From NCBI GenBank assembly GCA_964397085.1, contig CAYNHH010000044.1, positions 1 through 6,580 of the forward strand: a stretch of 6,580 nucleotides of DNA, in the 5' to 3' direction. The DNA is from CAILAD01 sp964397085 (GTDB lineage: Bacteria > Patescibacteriota > Saccharimonadia > CAILAD01 > BJGX01). The translations under genes were made by a program, and so were the position numbers. Shown in pieces: positions 6,111 through 6,580 of the stretch. The notes beneath the pieces are model-generated. The model was not told the origin of the DNA, made no database searches, and was given only the letters and a program-made list of their open reading frames with translations. How positions within the stretch are numbered: the stretch's first letter is position 1; every line of letters begins with the position of its first letter.

Positions 6111-6580
6111 ATGGCAAATATAAAAGAACTTAGAGATGAAAGGTTACGAAAGCTTAGCGAGTTAAAACACGCTGGCATTGACCCCTATCCACAAACAGGA
6201 ACTCGAACAGATGTTAACAAAGTGTTGGTAGAGAGTTTTGATACCAAAGAAGGTAATTCAGTTAGTGCCCTTGGTAGGATTACAAGTATTCGACTCATGG
6301 GTGGGATGAGCTTTATTGATGTTACAGACGAGTCGGGCAAGATTCAAGCGGTTATCAATAAAAAAACATTTAGTGCAGATAGTAAGCTTAATCAGCTCGA
6401 TTTTACACAACTTCGCCTGCTCGATGCTGGTGACTTTGTACAAGTGAATGGCGAGCTTGGTAAAACTCAGCGTGGTGAAATAAGTGTACTTGCAACATCT
6501 CTTGTGCTACTGAGTAAAAGCTTGCGCCCACTACCAGATATGCATGAAGGATTTAAGGATGTTGAAAAACGCTACCGACA
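6111..6580 (+). CDS. lysS: Lysine--tRNA ligase, class II (N-terminal part)
   Basis: The frame is open from ATG 6111 to the window edge (156 complete codons plus two bases), so the gene is truncated by the window, not broken. The enzyme charges tRNA-Lys with lysine in the cytoplasm. Visible parts are an N-terminal helix rich in charged residues (RDERLRKLSELKHAGIDPYP, 8-27) and an OB-fold anticodon-binding domain with GRITSIRLMGGMSFIDVTD (55-73) and GKIQAVINK (76-84), as in LysS 'GRI...R.MGK..F..L.D..G.IQ'. The linker SKSLRPLPDMHEGFKDVEKRYR (135-156) then leads into the class II catalytic domain, matching the usual 'LRPLPDKxxGLxDxExRYR' segment. Class II motifs 1-3 lie beyond the window. AspS and AsnS share the OB fold, but the LRPLPD...RYR linker favours LysS. 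No normally spaced Shine-Dalgarno is present (AAGAG ends only 3 bases before ATG), in keeping with a leaderless message. Confidence 0.92.
   Translation, partial: MANIKELRDERLRKLSELKHAGIDPYPQTGTRTDVNKVLVESFDTKEGNSVSALGRITSIRLMGGMSFIDVTDESGKIQAVINKKTFSADSKLNQLDFTQLRLLDAGDFVQVNGELGKTQRGEISVLATSLVLLSKSLRPLPDMHEGFKDVEKRYR

Noticed and set aside
6258..6443. Minus-strand open frame of 61 codons opposite the lysS start
   Set aside because: The plus strand encodes the conserved LysS OB-fold here, and the minus frame has no start signals or family resemblance.
1..6580. Mobile element, CRISPR array, tRNA/rRNA, defence system or other undescribed system
   Set aside because: No regularly spaced repeats, terminal inverted repeats, transposase or integrase motifs, cloverleaf or rRNA sequence were seen. 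All coding space is filled by recognisable core genes.

Overview
The window looks like ordinary chromosomal core-gene DNA from a bacterium of low to moderate GC content. All recognised genes lie on the plus strand and there is little intergenic space. The family signatures, the short gaps, the near-absent 5' leaders of two genes and the gene order suggest a member of the Candidate Phyla Radiation (Patescibacteria), perhaps Saccharibacteria. That assignment is an inference made without a database search. UGA acts as a stop: mreC ends in TGA inside an ATGA overlap and no recognised gene carries an in-frame TGA, so the UGA-as-glycine CPR lineages are unlikely.

Layout. Positions 1-141 hold the last 46 codons of a probable RseP-type site-2 protease. 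One base later comes a CPBP (CAAX protease / Abi) family intramembrane protease (143-877). A 123-bp gap ends in an extended -10 promoter placed so close to mreB that its mRNA should be leaderless or nearly so. The rod-shape (elongasome) block follows: mreB (1001-2053), mreC (2074-2871), mreD (2868-3383) and the class B penicillin-binding protein PBP2/mrdA (3394-5370). Gaps in this block are 20 bp or less, with one 4-bp overlap, which fits a single transcript. A 179-bp gap with a perfect -35 box and strong Shine-Dalgarno sequences precedes greA (5550-6011). greA ends at a clear intrinsic terminator (6032-6067). Directly after it is a near-consensus promoter for lysS (from 6111, running off the window), again predicted to give an almost leaderless mRNA.

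How the genes work together. MreB filaments, MreC and MreD organise and activate PBP2, the transpeptidase that crosslinks new lateral-wall peptidoglycan. RodA, the glycosyltransferase partner of PBP2, is not present in the window. The two intramembrane proteases upstream are a separate, probably co-translated pair whose substrates cannot be read from sequence. greA (rescue of stalled RNA polymerase) and lysS (lysyl-tRNA synthetase) are housekeeping transcription and translation genes with their own signals.

I found no mobile element, CRISPR array, tRNA or rRNA, and no convincing sign of an undescribed system. The most interesting signals are regulatory: two probable leaderless promoters, a three-armed terminator, and a long greA leader with competing start sites.
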